From UBA668 sp039796575 (GTDB taxonomy: Bacteria; Actinomycetota; Acidimicrobiia; Acidimicrobiales; Ilumatobacteraceae): 64,000 nt of DNA. Below are positions 8,543 through 17,943 of the stretch, piece by piece. Position 1 is the stretch's first letter. Each line of letters begins with the position of its first letter. Location of the stretch: positions 1 to 64,000 of the forward strand of contig JBDKJP010000045.1 in assembly GCA_039796575.1 (NCBI GenBank), written 5' to 3'. The position numbers and the translations under genes were made by a program. The notes under the pieces are model-generated. The model saw only the letters and a program-made list of their open reading frames with translations, was not told the DNA's origin and did no database searches.

Positions 8543-11193
8543 TTGCCGGCGGCCCAGGTGGCACCCCAGGCGGCGTTCACCTCGAGCGGCACGTCGAGCT
8601 GCGCGGCACCGCGCATCAGCTCGAGCACCATCGGCCCGACCTGGTCGTGCTCGGCCGTGGGCACCTCGACGAGCACTTCGTCGTGCACCTGCAGCACCAG
8701 GCGGCTGGCCACCCCGGCCTCGTCGAGCGCCTGGTCGATGCGTACCAGCGCGACCTTGAAGATGTCGGCCGCGAGGCCCTGGATGCCGGCGTTCATGGCC
8801 TGCCGCTCGCCCGCCTGGCGGATGCGGAAGTTGCTGTTCGACAGCTCGGGAATGGGGCGTCGCCGACCGAACAGGGTCTCGGTGTAGCCGCGCATGCGCG
8901 CCTCCACCACCGTGCGCTCCATGTACTCCTTCACGTTGGGGAACGCGGTGAAGTACGCGTCGAGGATGACCGCGGCCTCGTCGACCGCGATGCCGAGCCG
9001 CTGCGCCAGGCCGTAGGCCTCCATGCCGTAGGCGAGGCCGTAGCTGACCATCTTCGCCTTCGACCGTTGCTCGATGGTGACGTCGGCCGGTGCCACGCCG
9101 AACACCCGGGCCGCCGTGGCGTTGTGGATGTCGGTGCCGCTGGTGAACGCCTCGATGAGCCCGGGGTCCTGGGCCAGGTGGGCGATGCAGCGCAGCTCGA
9201 TCTGGTTGTAGTCGGCCACCAGCAGCTCGCAGCCCGGCTGCGGGATGAACGCCTTGCGGAACTGGCGGCCCTCCTCGCTGCGCACCGGGATGTTGTGCAG
9301 GTTCGGCTGGTCGCTCGACAGGCGCCCAGTGCGGGCGACGGTCTGGTTGAACGTGGCGTGGATGCGGCCGTCGGCGGCCACCTCCGCGAGCAGCCCGGTG
9401 CCGTACGTGCCACGCAGCTTCTCGACCTCGCGGTACGCGAGGAGTGGCTCGATGAACTCCGGCCACTGGTCGCGCAGCTTCTCGAGCGTCGCGGCGTCGG
9501 TGCTGTACCCGGTCTTGGTCTTCTTGCCGGGAGCGAGGCCGCGCTCGGTGTAGAGGATCTCGCGCAGCTGCACCGGCGAGTTGAGGTTGAACGGGCGACC
9601 GACCACGGCCTGCAGCTCGGCGCCGAGGCGCTCGACCTCGGACGTGAGCTTCTGGTTGAGCGCCGTGAGCTCTGCGACGTCGACCGCGATGCCGACGTGC
9701 TCCATCTTCGCCAGCACCTTCACCAACGGGTTCTCGATGGTGGCGTACAGCTCGTCCATGCCCTGGTTCGCGAGCGCGTCCTCGAGCGCGGCCGACAGGT
9801 GCGCCACCGCCAGCGCCTCACGGGCGGCGATCTGGCGCGCGTCGGGCCCGCCACCGAAGTCGAGCTGGCCGCTCGCCGCGGCGGACTCCTGCGCCAGCTG
9901 GAACGACGTGTAGCGCTCGAGCAGGTCGCGCAGCGCGTAGCGGGTGTCGGCCGGGTCGATGAGGTAGGCGGCGATGGCCGTGTCGAGACGCAGGCTCGGC
10001 ACCCGACCGTGGTGGTCGAGCATCCAGCGCATCAACGCCTTCGCGTTGTGGCTGCGCAGCCCGGGGTGCGCGGCGATGGCCTCGATGACGTCGTCGTGGC
10101 GCACCACGGCCGCGGGCAGCCAGGCCACCTCGGCCATCGACGGGTCGGTGACCACGGCGAGGCCGGCCACCTCGCTGCGGCCGGGATCGCCCTCCCACGC
10201 GGCGACGGCGTCGAGCGTGCCGGCGGCCGCGATGAGCGCGACGGCAGCGGCAGGATCGGCGACGTCGGTGACCTCGGCCTCGAGCACCTCGGCCGTGGAC
10301 ACACCGGCCGGTGCCACCGTGCCGAACGACGACAGCGCCTCGTACAGACGCGGGTGCAGCGCACGGAACTCGAGGAAGTCGAACAGCCGCTGGACCTCGG
10401 CGTCGTCGGGCCGCACGGTGAGCGACGCGAAGTCGATGTCGATGGGTGCGTCGCGACGCAGGGTCATCAGCTCGAAGTTCGAACGCGCCCGATCGGCGAA
10501 CTCCTCGAGGTTGGCGCGCAGCTTCGGCGTCTGCTCGGCCGTGTGGGCGAAGATGCCGTCGAGGCTGCCGTACTGGTTGAGCAACTTCGCGGCAGTCTTC
10601 TCGCCCACGCCCGGCACACCTTCGAGGTTGTCGCTCGGGTCGCCGCGCAGGGCGGCGTACTGCGGGTACAGGGCCGGCGTGACGCCGGTCTTCTCGACGA
10701 TGCCGGCCTCGTCGTACAGCGCGTAGTCGCTGACGCCGCGCTTGTTGTAGAGCACGCGCACGTGCGGGTCGCTGACGAGCTGGTAGCTGTCGCGGTCGCC
10801 GGTGACGACGATGGCGTCGTGGCCCTCGGCCTTCGCCTTCTCGGCCACCGTGGCCAGGATGTCGTCGGCCTCCCATCCCGCGAGGTCGATGACGGTGATG
10901 TTCAACGCGGCGAGCACCTCGCGCACGAGACCCATCTGCTGACGGAGGATGTCGGGCGCGCTCTCGCGCTGCGCCTTGTAGAGCGGGTTCGCCTCGTGGC
11001 GGAACGTCGGCTCGGGACGGTCGAACGCCACCATCACCCCGTCGGGCTGCTGGTCCTTCACCATGTAGATGAACATCGACGTGAAGCCGAACACGGCGTT
11101 GGTGACCTGGCCGGAGGCCGTGGCCATGTCGGTGGGCAGCGCGAAGAACGCCCGATACGTGAGCGAGTTGCCGTCGAGGAGGAGGAGCTTCAC
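8539..11193 (-). CDS. polA: DNA polymerase I
   Basis: 884 residues. The N-terminal 5'-3' exonuclease/flap domain (1-290) has LLLLDGNSLTYRAFFALP, VVTGDRDSYQLV and LRGDPSDNLEGVPGVGEKTA (helix-hairpin-helix). The middle domain (about 300-470) has lost the 3'-5' exonuclease acidic residues: the DxE position reads AWEGDP and the second Asp is missing in HNAKALMRWML. Polymerase motifs A (DYNQIELRCIAHLAQD), B (KAKMVSYGLAYGMEAYGLA) and C (LQVHDEVLVEVP) are intact. It fills gaps in repair and Okazaki-fragment processing, probably without proofreading. The GTG start at 11193 overlaps the ANTAR regulator stop in GTGA. Confidence 0.97.
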   Translation of the reverse strand: MKLLLLDGNSLTYRAFFALPTDMATASGQVTNAVFGFTSMFIYMVKDQQPDGVMVAFDRPEPTFRHEANPLYKAQRESAPDILRQQMGLVREVLAALNITVIDLAGWEADDILATVAEKAKAEGHDAIVVTGDRDSYQLVSDPHVRVLYNKRGVSDYALYDEAGIVEKTGVTPALYPQYAALRGDPSDNLEGVPGVGEKTAAKLLNQYGSLDGIFAHTAEQTPKLRANLEEFADRARSNFELMTLRRDAPIDIDFASLTVRPDDAEVQRLFDFLEFRALHPRLYEALSSFGTVAPAGVSTAEVLEAEVTDVADPAAAVALIAAAGTLDAVAAWEGDPGRSEVAGLAVVTDPSMAEVAWLPAAVVRHDDVIEAIAAHPGLRSHNAKALMRWMLDHHGRVPSLRLDTAIAAYLIDPADTRYALRDLLERYTSFQLAQESAAASGQLDFGGGPDARQIAAREALAVAHLSAALEDALANQGMDELYATIENPLVKVLAKMEHVGIAVDVAELTALNQKLTSEVERLGAELQAVVGRPFNLNSPVQLREILYTERGLAPGKKTKTGYSTDAATLEKLRDQWPEFIEPLLAYREVEKLRGTYGTGLLAEVAADGRIHATFNQTVARTGRLSSDQPNLHNIPVRSEEGRQFRKAFIPQPGCELLVADYNQIELRCIAHLAQDPGLIEAFTSGTDIHNATAARVFGVAPADVTIEQRSKAKMVSYGLAYGMEAYGLAQRLGIAVDEAAVILDAYFTAFPNVKEYMERTVVEARMRGYTETLFGRRRPIPELSNSNFRIRQAGERQAMNAGIQGLAADIFKVALVRIDQALDEAGVASRLVLQVHDEVLVEVPTAEHDQVGPMVLELMRGAAQLDVPLEVNAAWGATWAAGK

Positions 11194-11765
11194 GGGTGCA
11201 GTTCGCCGGCGAGGACACGCTCGGCGACCTCACGCATGCGCGAGCGCTCGCTCATGGCCGTGCGCTGGATGAAGGTGAACGCCTCGCTCTCCTTCAGGCC
11301 GTACTGGTCGATGAGAATGCCCTTGGCGCGATCGATGACCTTGCGGGCCTCGAGCTGCTCGCCCAGCGCGTCGACCTCGCCCGACAGCTGCTGGAGCTCG
11401 CGGAACCGGCCGATGGCCACCTCGATGGCCGGGATGAGATCGCTCTTCTGGTACGGCTTGACCAGGTAGGCGAGGGCCCCGGCGTCGCGGGCGTCCTCGA
11501 CCACTTCACGCTGGCTGAACGCGGTGAGCATGAGCACCCCGCAGATGCGTTCCTCGCTGATGATGCGCGCCGCCTCGAGGCCGTCCATGTGCGGCATCTT
11601 GATGTCGAGGATGGCCAGGTCGGGCTGCAGCGAACGCACCAGCTCGACGGCCTGATCGCCGCGGCCGGTCTCGCCGACCACCTGGTAGCCCTCTTCCTCC
11701 AGCGTCTCACGGAGGTCGAGGCGGATGATGGCTTCGTCTTCGGCGATCACCACTCGGATCGTCAT
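11190..11765 (-). CDS. pdtaR: ANTAR-domain response regulator (PdtaR-like)
   Basis: 191 residues. The receiver domain (1-120) has E9-D10-E11, phospho-acceptor D54 (LAILDIKMPHMDG) and the Lys of YLVKPYQKSD. The C-terminal ANTAR RNA-binding domain (about 125-185) contains ARKVIDRAKGILIDQYGLKE and AFTFIQRTAM. ANTAR proteins act as antiterminators by binding dual-hexaloop RNA. In mycobacteria the orthologue Rv1626/PdtaR is encoded near polA and paired with the kinase PdtaS; no such kinase is in this window. The ATG at 11765 has a good Shine-Dalgarno (GGAAAGGAA, 8 bases away). First gene of the leftward run with polA. Confidence 0.9.
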   Translation of the reverse strand: MTIRVVIAEDEAIIRLDLRETLEEEGYQVVGETGRGDQAVELVRSLQPDLAILDIKMPHMDGLEAARIISEERICGVLMLTAFSQREVVEDARDAGALAYLVKPYQKSDLIPAIEVAIGRFRELQQLSGEVDALGEQLEARKVIDRAKGILIDQYGLKESEAFTFIQRTAMSERSRMREVAERVLAGELHP

Positions 11766-11816
11766 CTGGCGTTCCTTTCCGGCAGGCCCAGCCGCCATTG
11801 TGGCAGGGCGCCGACG

Positions 11817-12035
11817 CTATCCGGAACCCAACTGGTCGAGGAGGGCGTCCTGCTCCGCCTCGAGGCGGGTGATGCGGGCCCGCATCACGGCACGATGGCG
11901 GTCCATCGCGTCGAGCTCCGCCTCACCCTCGGCGATGGCGAACGACTGCTCGTCGGCGATGGCCAACTCCTCCCTGGCGGCCTTCAACGCCGCGACGTTC
12001 TTGCGCAGCTTCCGTTGCACCAGCCAGGAACCCAT
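11817..12035 (-). CDS. Small coiled-coil protein, 72 aa
   Basis: Not recognised. A 72-residue highly charged protein predicted as one or two long helices with heptad-like Ala/Leu spacing (LRKNVAALKAAREELAIADE, then MRARITRLEAEQDALLDQL). No Cys and no signal peptide. The ATG at 12035 is preceded by TAGACT (12048-12043), seven bases upstream, the leaderless arrangement common here. It is transcribed divergently from malQ (33 bp apart) and lies upstream of the ANTAR regulator on the same strand, but is separated from it by its own stop and the regulator's Shine-Dalgarno. Confidence 0.65.
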   Translation of the reverse strand: MGSWLVQRKLRKNVAALKAAREELAIADEQSFAIAEGEAELDAMDRHRAVMRARITRLEAEQDALLDQLGSG

Positions 12036-12068
12036 GCCGCCGAGTCTAGGAAGCGGCACAATGTCAGC

Positions 12069-13856
12069 GTGGACGAACTCCCCCGGCCCTCGAACGACCA
12101 CGGCATCGCCGACGGTTACCACGACGTGCACGGCCAATGGCACGACACCCCACCCGCGACGCGTGCGCTGCTGGAGGCCCTGATGGGCGAGCCGCAGCCG
12201 GCCGACCCGCTGTGGTTCGTCGACGAGGGCGAGCAGCACCACCTGCAGGGCCGCTGCCGCCTCGTGGAGGAGGACGGCCGCGACCGGGGCGAGGTCGACG
12301 CGCTGCCCGGCGACCTGCCGATCGGCTACCACACGCTCGAACCCGTCGACGGCGGCCCCGCCACCCGACTGGTCGTCGCGCCGCGCACCTGCCCCACCGC
12401 CCCGTACGGCTGGGGTGTGGCCGCCCAGGTCTACTCACTGTGGCGACCCGACGCCTGGGGCATCGGCGACCTCGCCGACGTCGAAGCGCTCGGCCAGGCC
12501 GTTGCGGCCCGCGGCGGCGCGGCAGTGCTGCTCAGCCCGCTCCACGCGCCCGCACCGACCCGGCCGCAGGAGCCGAGCCCCTACTACCCCAGCTCGCGCC
12601 GCTGGCGGAACCCGCTGCACCTGCCGATGCACGAGCCCGCACCTGCCGAGCTGGGCAACGAGCCCGGCGGCATGATCGACCGCGACGCGGTGTGGGGCGC
12701 GAAGCGGCAACGGCTCGCGCAGCGCTTCCAGGAGGAGAGCAACAGCACCGAGTGGCGCGGCTGGGCCCGCGCCCAGGGCGCCGACCTGTGGCGCTACTGC
12801 ATCTGGAGCGCGCTCGCCGACCGCCACGGCAGCGCGTGGCGCACCTGGCCGACCGAACTGCAGCATCCCGACTCGCCCGCGGTGCAGGACCTGCCGCTGC
12901 ACGACCACCAGTTCGCCGCGAACTGCGAGTTCCACGCATGGGTGCAGTGGCTCGTCGACCACGAGCTGGGCCTCGCCGCCGACGGTGCCGGCGTGGCACT
13001 CATCGGCGACCTCGCCGTCGGGTGCTCCTCCGACGGGGCCGACGCCTGGCTGCACCAGGACCAGATGGCGCTCGGCGTGTCGGTCGGCGCACCGCCCGAC
13101 CCGTTCAACGCCGCCGGCCAGGACTGGGGCCTGCCGCCGTTCGTGCCGTGGAAGCTGCGCGCCGCGCACTACGCGCCGTTCATCGCGATGGTGCGCGCCG
13201 CGTGCCGCCACATGGGCGGTCTGCGCATCGACCACGTGATGGGGCTGTTCCGCCAGTTCTGGATCCCGGCCGGCACCTCCCCCGCCGCCGGCGCCTACGT
13301 GCACCTGCCCGCGCACGAGCTGCTCGCCATCATCCGCCTCGAGGCCACCCGCGCCGGCACGTTCGTGGTCGGTGAGGACCTCGGCACCGTCGAGCCCCAC
13401 GTGCGCGACGCGTTGCGCACCAGCGGCATCCTCGGCACCAAGGTGTGGTGGTTCGACACCGCCAGCGAGCACTGGGCGGAGCCGAACCTCGCCACCGTCA
13501 CCACCCACGACCTGCCCACCGTGGCGGGCGTCTGGTACGGCGCCGACGGCGGCCCGGACATGCACGACGCGTTGCACGGCCTGGGCGCCGCCGACGCGCA
13601 GGAGGCCGCCGCCGAGGTGCACCATCTCGCCGCCACCAGCCCCTCACGGTTGGTGCTCGCCACCACCGACGACCTCGCGGGCATGATCGAGCGGCCGAAC
13701 CACCCGGGCACCACCTCCGACCAGATGCCGAACTGGACGCGCCGCCTGGCCGTGCGCATCGAGGCGCTGTTCGACGCCGAGCCGGGCGCCGCCATCACCG
13801 CGGCGCTCCGTCAGGCCCGCGTGTCCATCAACCGCGACGCCGCCGACGGCGTGTAA
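12069..13856 (+). CDS. malQ: 4-alpha-glucanotransferase (amylomaltase, GH77)
   Basis: Transfers alpha-1,4-glucan chains between maltooligosaccharides or to glucose in glycogen/maltodextrin metabolism. 595 residues. The catalytic nucleophile Asp is in GLRIDHVMGLFRQFW, the acid/base Glu in VVGEDLGTVEP, and the third conserved carboxylate in TTHDLPTVAGVW, all in GH77 order. The first 100 residues are the extra N-terminal region seen in actinobacterial MalQ. The GTG at 12069 follows a CACAAT hexamer (12057-12062) by six bases, without a Shine-Dalgarno. The 3' end overlaps the secreted protein gene by 46 bp, tail to tail. Confidence 0.92.
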   Translation: MDELPRPSNDHGIADGYHDVHGQWHDTPPATRALLEALMGEPQPADPLWFVDEGEQHHLQGRCRLVEEDGRDRGEVDALPGDLPIGYHTLEPVDGGPATRLVVAPRTCPTAPYGWGVAAQVYSLWRPDAWGIGDLADVEALGQAVAARGGAAVLLSPLHAPAPTRPQEPSPYYPSSRRWRNPLHLPMHEPAPAELGNEPGGMIDRDAVWGAKRQRLAQRFQEESNSTEWRGWARAQGADLWRYCIWSALADRHGSAWRTWPTELQHPDSPAVQDLPLHDHQFAANCEFHAWVQWLVDHELGLAADGAGVALIGDLAVGCSSDGADAWLHQDQMALGVSVGAPPDPFNAAGQDWGLPPFVPWKLRAAHYAPFIAMVRAACRHMGGLRIDHVMGLFRQFWIPAGTSPAAGAYVHLPAHELLAIIRLEATRAGTFVVGEDLGTVEPHVRDALRTSGILGTKVWWFDTASEHWAEPNLATVTTHDLPTVAGVWYGADGGPDMHDALHGLGAADAQEAAAEVHHLAATSPSRLVLATTDDLAGMIERPNHPGTTSDQMPNWTRRLAVRIEALFDAEPGAAITAALRQARVSINRDAADGV

Positions 13857-16078
13857 CCACCGGCCGCGACCGGCACCCACGCCATCGCATCGACCACCAC
13901 GTGGAGCGATGCACCGGTCGCGAACATGCAGATCGCACCGTCCGCGCCCAGTGCCGGCAGCAGCAGGGTGGCCTGGTTCGCCACCGGACCGAACCGCACC
14001 GTCGGCGCGGACGGCTGCGTGGCCGAGCACGCCCACACGGTCAGGGCGCCTTCGCCGGTCGGCGACACCGCCACGACGTCGAGCGCCACCGCGTCGCCGG
14101 CACCCACGCCGCCACGGCCGGCCACGGGGAAGGAGACCTTCACTCCCGGGGCGAGCGCCGCCTTGGTGCGCCCGAGGCCGTCGATGGTGACCGCGGTCGG
14201 CCGGCTGTCGAACAGCCGCGACGGACCGGCGAGACGCACCTCCTGCGCGACACCCCACCAACCCTCCACGTCGAACAGCACGTGCATCGGATGGCTCACC
14301 TTCAGGCACATCGTCCCCTTGGCGCTGAGCGTCACGATCGCGAGGTTCGCGACCGTGCGACCGATCGGCACGTTGAGGTTGGACGTGCCGGGCACCGCGC
14401 CGCACTGCCACACGGTGACGTGACCACCGGCCGCGGCGTTCATGCCCACCACGTTCACCGCCACCTGTCGGGCCGTGGCAGGGACGCCACCGCGACCGGC
14501 GACCGGGACCTCGACGATCGACCCACCGGGGCGCAACCCGATCGCGGCGTACTTGCCGTCGACCGTGGCGGTGCCTGGCCGGCTGTCGAGCAGTCGCGCC
14601 GGGGTGACGGCACGGAAGTCGCCGCCCGGCGCCATCCAGCCCTGCACGTCGACCTCGAGCTCGAGGTGCTCGTACGACCACAGGCACACCCGGCCGCGCA
14701 CACCGATCGCGCTGATGACCGTGTTGCTCACCGGCACACCGCGGGTGACGTTGAGGTTCGAGGCGCGTGGCCGCGGTTGCCCGCACGCCCACACCGTGAC
14801 GTGGGTGTTCACGAACGCGCCGGTCGCGGTGACCGACATCACGACGGCCGCGGCCCCCGGGTCGACGCCGAACCGGCCTGCGACCTGCAGCTCCATCGTG
14901 CCGTCGGGCGTGAACGTGTAGGCCTCGTCGCCCTCCGTCGGCGGCGCGGCCACCGACACCAGCGTCGGCCGGTACAGCCGCGGTTGCTGGAACGCGACGT
15001 TCTTGTCCCACGTGAAGTTCGAGATCGAGAGCTGGAGGTCGCCCTGCGCGGTGCGCCACGGGGTGAACGTCGCGAAGTACACCGTGCAGGTGTCGCCGCA
15101 CTGCGTGCTCAACGGCGCGGCGCCGTACCGCTCGAACGGTCCGGTCGGCGAGTGGGCTTCGTACAACTGCACCGATCGACCGAACCAGTCGTCGAGCAAC
15201 GCCACCGCGACGTAGCGGTTCTTCGTCCACCGTTCCACCTGCAGTGGGTTGGCCAGCACGCCGTCGTGGTGGATCACCGAGGCGGCAGCTCGGCCGGTGC
15301 CCCACGTCGAGCCGTTCCAGTACGTCGGCACCTGCTCGAAGTGGCCGTGCGGCACCCGCGCCACGGTGACGTCGGTGTTGCAGGACGTGTCGAAGGCACC
15401 GAGGTACCCGGGGTTGGTGAACTGCCGGTAGCAGTTGCCGTAGAGGTACGACCAGTCGTCGTCGCTCACGACGGTGAAGCCGTAGAGCGGCAGTGCCGCA
15501 GCATCGGGCGCCGGCGCGAACGACAGCACGGCGAGGTCGGACTGGCGCAGCACCGCACGCCACACCGCAGTCGGGCGAGCGCCGGTGGCGGCGCCGGTGC
15601 CCTCGGGGTTCCAGAACTCGGCCACGAACACGTGCACGTTGCCGTCGGCGCCGACCTCGCCGTCCATCGGCCAGAACCAGTGGATCAGGTCGGTCTCCTG
15701 CGCGCCGCCCATGAACGACCGGGGTGCCACCAGGTCGCCGCCGCCCCACCTGACCGTGAAGCACAGCCCGGTCTGCACGAGTGCCACGTTGTGCGCGAAC
15801 CCGGCGGCGGTGAGGTTGGCGGTCGCCGGATCACCGATGAACGAGTCCTGGAACAGCCACAGCACCCGACCGTCGGACAACGGGATGCTGCGCGGGTAGT
15901 CGCCGCCGAGCAGCCCGCTCGCACCCGACGAGAAGAACGAGGTGAGGTCCTCGGTGGAGAGGGAGCGCGCACAGGCCGACGCCGGCAAGCCGGCCGCAGC
16001 CGCCCGGTCGGCGGTCACCGGCATCACGACCAGCACCGCGACCAACGCGGCGAGTCCTCGTCGACTCCACCGCACCAT
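13811..16078 (-). CDS. Secreted beta-propeller-like protein with RLLDTR-type repeats
   Basis: 755 residues. An N-terminal signal peptide (VRWSRRGLAALVAVLVVMPV, cleavage probably after ADRAAAA) is followed by a region of about 340 residues resembling DUF4185-type beta-propellers (PLSDGRVLWLFQDSFIGD and Trp/Asp-rich blades). Three modules of about 125 residues follow, each with a GRxGV segment, a TVWxCG strand, an SNLN-like strand and a DV.GW end, linked by ARLLDSRP, SRLFDSRP and finally SRLMDTRA at the stop. Such modules are frequent on actinobacterial exported proteins; their function is not established. Export to the surface or medium is inferred. It overlaps malQ by 46 bp. Start chosen at the ATG giving the signal peptide (M-V-R-W). 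Confidence 0.8.
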   Translation of the reverse strand: MVRWSRRGLAALVAVLVVMPVTADRAAAAGLPASACARSLSTEDLTSFFSSGASGLLGGDYPRSIPLSDGRVLWLFQDSFIGDPATANLTAAGFAHNVALVQTGLCFTVRWGGGDLVAPRSFMGGAQETDLIHWFWPMDGEVGADGNVHVFVAEFWNPEGTGAATGARPTAVWRAVLRQSDLAVLSFAPAPDAAALPLYGFTVVSDDDWSYLYGNCYRQFTNPGYLGAFDTSCNTDVTVARVPHGHFEQVPTYWNGSTWGTGRAAASVIHHDGVLANPLQVERWTKNRYVAVALLDDWFGRSVQLYEAHSPTGPFERYGAAPLSTQCGDTCTVYFATFTPWRTAQGDLQLSISNFTWDKNVAFQQPRLYRPTLVSVAAPPTEGDEAYTFTPDGTMELQVAGRFGVDPGAAAVVMSVTATGAFVNTHVTVWACGQPRPRASNLNVTRGVPVSNTVISAIGVRGRVCLWSYEHLELEVDVQGWMAPGGDFRAVTPARLLDSRPGTATVDGKYAAIGLRPGGSIVEVPVAGRGGVPATARQVAVNVVGMNAAAGGHVTVWQCGAVPGTSNLNVPIGRTVANLAIVTLSAKGTMCLKVSHPMHVLFDVEGWWGVAQEVRLAGPSRLFDSRPTAVTIDGLGRTKAALAPGVKVSFPVAGRGGVGAGDAVALDVVAVSPTGEGALTVWACSATQPSAPTVRFGPVANQATLLLPALGADGAICMFATGASLHVVVDAMAWVPVAAGGYTPSAASRLMDTRA

Positions 16079-16181
16079 GCACCTCGTCACTGTGTCGGCA
16101 TCCCCCGACACATTTCTTCATCGGTCGATCCGCGGCCATGCCGTAGGGCCGGAAGACCTCGCGCGGTGTCAGAATCTGCTC

Positions 16182-16799
16182 ATGGGCGTCTACCGCGACC
16201 ACCTCCTCCCCCGTGTCATCGACCGCGCCTGCGGGTCGCCCGAACTGATGGTCTGGCGATCGCACCTGGTGGACGGGCTGTCCGGCACCGTGGTCGAGAT
16301 CGGCTTCGGCTCCGGGCTCAACATGGCCGTCCTGCCACCCGAGGTCGAGCGCGTCTACGCCGTCGAGCCGGCCGACACCGCCCGGCGCATCGCCGAGCCG
16401 CGCATCGCAGCATCGGGCGTGCCGGTCGAGCACGTCGGGCTGCGCGGCGAGCAGATCCCGCTCGACGACGCGAGCTGCGATGGCGCGCTCTCCACGTTCA
16501 CCCTGTGCACCATCCCCGACGTGCGCGCCGCGCTCGCCGAACTGCGCCGCGTGCTGAAGCCGGGCGGCCGGTTCCACTTCCTCGAGCACGGCCTGTCGCC
16601 CGACGACCGGGTGGCCGTGTGGCAGCGACGGCTCGAGCCGATGCAGCGCCGCGTGGCCGACGGCTGCCACCTCACCCGTGTCCCCACCCAACTGGTGGAG
16701 GAGGCCGGGTTCGTCGTCGAACGCACCGAGAGCCGCTACGCCCGCGGTCCGAAGCCGTGGTCGTGGTTCACCGAAGGAGTCGCGCTCAACCCCGGGTGA
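16182..16799 (+). CDS. Class I SAM-dependent methyltransferase (UbiE/Methyltransf_11 type)
   Basis: 205 residues. Motif I is VVEIGFGSGLNMAVLP (about 40-55), the acidic residue is in VYAVEPADTARR, and motifs II-III include DGALSTFTLCTIPDV and LRRVLKPGGRFHFLEHG. It resembles the group that includes phospholipid and tellurite-resistance-like methyltransferases. No substrate can be named. The ATG at 16182 is preceded by CAGAAT (16170-16175) six bases away, consistent with leaderless transcription. An in-frame open extension upstream runs through the promoter of the divergent secreted protein and is excluded. Confidence 0.88.
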   Translation: MGVYRDHLLPRVIDRACGSPELMVWRSHLVDGLSGTVVEIGFGSGLNMAVLPPEVERVYAVEPADTARRIAEPRIAASGVPVEHVGLRGEQIPLDDASCDGALSTFTLCTIPDVRAALAELRRVLKPGGRFHFLEHGLSPDDRVAVWQRRLEPMQRRVADGCHLTRVPTQLVEEAGFVVERTESRYARGPKPWSWFTEGVALNPG

Positions 16800-16851
16800 G
16801 GCCGGTCGCCCGTTGTAGCGTCCGCCGCAATCACATCGAGAGGGGACCACG

Positions 16852-17940
16852 ATGAAGGCCACCGCAGCAGTGCTCCGCGGCACCGACCAGCCGTACACGA
16901 TCGAGGAGATCGAGCTCCGCGACCTCCGACCCCACGAGGTGCTGGTGCGCATCGTGGCGGCCGGCATGTGCCACACCGACGTGCTGCCCCGTGTGCCCGG
17001 GTTCCTCGCCCCGCCGCCCATCGTGGTGGGCCACGAGGGGTCGGGCGTGGTGGAGGCCGTCGGCAGCGACGTCACGAAGGTGGCGGTCGGTGATCACGTG
17101 GTGCTGTCGTTCGACTCGTGCGGCGCCTGCGCGAACTGCAACGCGGGCCAGCCCGCCTACTGCGACACGTTCATCGTGCGCAACCTGTTCGGACGTGAGC
17201 TCGACGGGTCCGCTGCCGCCACCGACGCGGCCGGCGAGCCCATCGCGGCGCGCTGGTTCGGCCAGTCGTCGTTCGCGTCGCACGCCATCGCCACCGAGCG
17301 CAACACCGTGGTGGTCGACAAGGCGCTCCCGCTGGAGGTGCTCGGGCCGCTCGGCTGCGGCATCCAGACCGGTGCGGGCAGCATCCTCGGCGCGCTCGAC
17401 GTGCAGCCCGGCACCAGCGTGGCCGTGTTCGGCACCGGCGCCGTGGGCCTCGCCGCGGTCATGGCCGCGAAGGTTGCCGGTGCCACGACCATCGTCGCGG
17501 TCGACCTGCAGCAGCACCGGCTCGACCTCGCGCTCGAGCTCGGCGCCACCCACGTCGTCAAGGGCGACGCACCCGACGTGGCCGCACAGATCATGGTGGC
17601 CTCGGGTGGCGGCGTGCAGTACTCGTTCGACACCACGGGCATCCCCGCGGTCATCGTCACCGCGTTGCAGGCCACTCGGATGACCGGCAAGTGCGGCCTC
17701 GTCGGCGTGCAGCAGGGCAACCTCGAGCTCGACTCCACCACGATGCTCGGCAAGACCATCCTCAACATCCTCGAGGGCAGTGTCGATCCGCAGGTGTTCA
17801 TCCCGCGCATGATCCAGCTGTGGCAGGACGGCCGCTTCCCGTTCGACCGGCTGATCGAGGAGTTCCCCATGTCGCAGATCAACGAGGCCGAGCAGTCGTC
17901 GCTGGCCGGTGGCGTGATCAAGCCGGTGCTGCGCCCCTGA
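16852..17940 (+). CDS. Zinc-dependent alcohol dehydrogenase (aryl-alcohol type)
   Basis: 362-residue medium-chain dehydrogenase. Catalytic zinc ligands are C39 in AGMCHTD, the His/Glu of GHEGSGVVEAVG, and a Cys in LGPLGCGIQTGAG. Four structural-zinc cysteines lie in CGACANCNAGQPAYC. The NAD(P)-binding Rossmann motif is GTGAVGLAAVMAAK followed by VDLQQHRL, whose Asp favours NAD+. The overall pattern resembles benzyl/aryl-alcohol dehydrogenases, but substrate specificity is inferred only. TAGCGT (16816-16821) could be the -10, and GAGAGGGG gives a clear Shine-Dalgarno for the ATG at 16852. Convergent with DUF3237, 3 bp apart. Confidence 0.92.
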   Translation: MKATAAVLRGTDQPYTIEEIELRDLRPHEVLVRIVAAGMCHTDVLPRVPGFLAPPPIVVGHEGSGVVEAVGSDVTKVAVGDHVVLSFDSCGACANCNAGQPAYCDTFIVRNLFGRELDGSAAATDAAGEPIAARWFGQSSFASHAIATERNTVVVDKALPLEVLGPLGCGIQTGAGSILGALDVQPGTSVAVFGTGAVGLAAVMAAKVAGATTIVAVDLQQHRLDLALELGATHVVKGDAPDVAAQIMVASGGGVQYSFDTTGIPAVIVTALQATRMTGKCGLVGVQQGNLELDSTTMLGKTILNILEGSVDPQVFIPRMIQLWQDGRFPFDRLIEEFPMSQINEAEQSSLAGGVIKPVLRP

Positions 17941-17943
17941 GGT

